DNA of 64,000 bases. Source: Typha latifolia (lineage: Eukaryota > Streptophyta > Magnoliopsida > Poales > Typhaceae). The translations under genes were made by a program, and so were the position numbers. The stretch covers positions 15,055,501-15,119,500 of the forward strand of contig CM034102.1 of the NCBI GenBank assembly GCA_019914945.1, read 5' to 3'. Below, one piece after another: positions 61,786 through 64,000 of the stretch. The stretch's first letter is position 1. Each line of letters begins with the position of its first letter. The notes below the pieces were generated by a model. It was not told where the DNA came from and made no database searches. It saw only the letters and a program-made list of their open reading frames with translations.

Positions 61786-62304
61786 CTGAACCAGGAAAAA
61801 TGAAATAAGTGAGTAGTGTATGATACCAGAAGTATACTTCTAGTTAAGTAGCTCTTCAAATGTTAATTGCAGAATAAATGGATTCTACTGTGTGGATAAG
61901 AAAGAACAAGGTAGGGAGATCAGAAAGACCTTTCCATCCATCTTTTTACTTGGTGAATCTTCTGGCTTCTTTAAAGTGTTACTGGCCTTTCCTGCATCCA
62001 GAAAACAAATTAAGCTATCTCCTTTCTGGCATCACACATTGCTATCTGTCATGGTATAGAAACTTCACAATCCCAAATTCTCAAACTTTTCAATTTAGAG
62101 AAGATAGAAGAGAAGAGAAGCTGTACATCACATATAAACTGCAAGATTAATTCCATGGAAAATGTAGTAAAAGATTCCTTTAAACATTAAAGAGAACTCC
62201 ATACAAGTACACTATGAGGGTTTACTTTCTCTCTCCTATTGTTAGTAAACAAAAAAGATAGCCTAACTCTATGAGTAAGTAGCCTGAGAGCCCTTTTTTT
62301 TCCC

Positions 62305-62921
62305 TTAGTTGTTCTTTGGGGGATGAGTCTTGGGGAGATGGTAATCTGAACTGAAAGGTATAAAAACAAGTTTGACCCTGGAAAGGAGTCTTTTACCACT
62401 CAACCCACCCACTAAATTCAACTCTCCTCTCCCTCCATAGCCATTTTTTCTAACAGAAGAGTTTGCACCTGTGTTGATTGAGCCTTTCACTTCCGTGGCT
62501 TCATCTTTCTCCACATTCACTGCACTCATCTTCCTCCCTCCCAGCAATCTCCTCCTGGTTGTGGCAACAACGGCGGCCTCCTCGCGAAGTCCCTGCGAAC
62601 AATTTCATCTCAAAAAAAAAAAAAAAAAAGAAAGAAAGAAAACTACTTCCACCTTATAAAATGAAAGCTTATAACTTAACTAGAAAGGTTTCTGTTAAAA
62701 TAGACAAACCAGGTTCATCACGCCGACAATCGACTGATCGTGATTCTTCGATGCTACACCGACCACTGCAGCAAAAGAGTGTTAGCTTTTATTCTTTTCC
62801 TTCATGCCAAGTAAAGATTGAAGCAGAGAAACTCACCGTGGTTGGCATTTGCAATAGAGAGCAAAAGCCCAAGAAGAAGAAGAAGAAGACGACGACGACT
62901 TGTGCACCCTACGAACCCCAT
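62305..62921 (-). CDS. Root meristem growth factor (RGF/GLV/CLEL) precursor
   Basis: Exons 62921-62837, 62765-62710 and 62592-62305 give 142 residues. Residues 1-26 form a clear signal peptide (MGFVGCTSRRR, then a Leu-rich core, then SIANA). The middle is variable and charged and carries the propeptide motif RRRLLGGRK usual in RGF precursors. The C-terminus is SSDYHLPKTHPPKNN followed directly by stop: the 13-residue RGF motif, with Asp-Tyr for tyrosine sulfation and HPPKNN. These secreted peptides bind RGFR/RGI receptor kinases and maintain root stem cells through PLETHORA proteins. Splice phases agree (CAC G|TG, then phase 0). Numbering within the RGF family is not assigned. Confidence 0.88.
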
Positions 62922-64000
62922 GACCTTTCTCTAACTCCTAACCTTTAGGTATGCCAGTTCCAAAAGCAGCAGAAGAAAGGGAAGAGAGGAAGAGAGGAGG
63001 GGAGAAGTAGCTAGGCTAATATAAAGGATTCAACCCAAACTCTAACAAGTCAAAGCTAGGATTCCAACTGTCCTTGTTATCATTTTTAACCAGCCCTCGT
63101 CACTATTTTCAATGCCTTGCTCCTGTTTGGCACTTGGAAATACTCAAACCCCATGAGGCAAAGTTCAAAGTACACACACACACACACACACACACAGGTT
63201 GAATGTGGTCCTTTGGATGTGATTTAAATCGTAAAATGGCGTGGAATGGAAGATACGTTTGTTTCGGGCCTGTCTGCCCCCCATGCATGCAACGAGGAGG
63301 AGAGGAGTTGGAAGTTAGTGGCCATGGCTTTTGCCAACCCACCAAGCCTAGGGCTTTGTGGCTACCCTTCATTAAACTTTTAATGGACCCAACTCCCCAA
63401 ATGTGCACATCTTTAGGGCCGGCTTCTTCTTTTTGTTCATGCCGCTGGCCATTTGGGTTTTAAATAACATCACCCAACTTGCCCTTTGTTCATACAGTAG
63501 CCTGCTGTAAGTGTGAAGGGAGGAAGTGCATGCACACTGTTATAATTACTTATAAACACTTTAATCCATATTTGATCCAAATGGCTTGATTCCCCCGACT
63601 GGATTTCACCAGTAAACTTCTGAAAAGAAAATTTGACATTTGTCAGCGTAACCATTTGTTTAGTTGGAGAGAGTTTGATATAATACTAGATTCTGTCACT
63701 GTGATAAACTAGTATATAGCAAGTTGCAGCTAGAGTGAGATTAACAGTGCTGATAGTAAAACTAAAATTTGTTCCCATTCATCAAGAGGGTCAGATTTTG
63801 TCGGTAAACATATGCCGCGCCCCATGTTTTGAATCCATCGCACTATCAAGATGACACATTTAACATGAATTGGGTGCACTATTTGTTGAGAGACAGGAGA
63901 GTTACACTGCGAGTGAAAATAGAGTTCCACATGAACTTTATATAAATCATTTTGTTTTGTTTTTTCTTCTATTTTTAATGTGAGATTAAACTTTCACATT
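62922..64000. other. RGF promoter and distal intergenic DNA
   Basis: Upstream of the RGF start: purine-rich leader, then AT-rich DNA with a (CA)n tract at 63172-63197. No coding sequence seen to the window end. Confidence 0.5.
63172..63197. repeat. (CA)n microsatellite
   Basis: About 13 AC units, 250 bases upstream of the RGF precursor start codon. Confidence 0.95.

Noticed and set aside
61878..62150. 90-codon plus-strand frame between the two RGF exons
   Set aside because: No recognisable protein character; antisense to the presumed intron.

Overview
The window is nuclear DNA of a flowering plant. Every gene is broken by GT-AG (twice GC-AG) introns, the intergenic DNA is AT-rich, (GA)n/(TA)n microsatellites are frequent, and all recognisable products are plant versions of their families. 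Protein details (for example the BIM1-type transcription factor) recall monocots, and a palm-like genome is plausible, but this is inference. No operon, phage, CRISPR or organelle features are present.

Exon structures were rebuilt by hand from splice signals, reading phase and protein motifs. Plus strand, left to right: the 3' end of a CCDC22 homologue (252-1953); a nucleotide-sugar transporter (3163-6782, 7 exons); a two-RRM glycine-rich hnRNP (8622-11309, 6 exons); a D6PK-type AGCVIII kinase (17323-19878); a small one-helix membrane protein (20679-22708); plastid indole-3-glycerol-phosphate synthase (23584-29801, 10 exons). Minus strand: a NOI/RIN4-like protein (31287-33141), convergent with the synthase. 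Plus strand again: an RsmB-type rRNA m5C methyltransferase (34813-42092, 17 exons), an intronless RID3/WDR18-like WD40 protein (43018-44220) and a gar2-related protein of unknown function (50044-53248). Minus strand to the end: a BIM1-type bHLH factor (54503-58846, 11 exons) and a root meristem growth factor (RGF/GLV/CLEL) peptide-precursor gene (62305-62921), followed 0.5 kb downstream by a second, different RGF-type peptide exon (61543-61785).

The genes are ordinary single-copy-looking plant genes with unrelated jobs: endosomal trafficking, Golgi or plastid sugar transport, RNA binding, auxin-transport regulation, tryptophan synthesis, immunity and membrane signalling, organellar rRNA modification, ribosome biogenesis, brassinosteroid output and peptide signalling. 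The most unusual observation is the two-peptide RGF locus, which has one signal peptide but two distinct sulfated-peptide motifs, suggesting alternative terminal exons. Other points are a coding-like orphan ORF after the methyltransferase, two GC-AG introns in one gene, a hAT-like MITE with intact target duplication, an in-gene 74-bp tandem repeat, a telomere-like 5' leader, and internal protein repeats in the kinase and the gar2-related protein.
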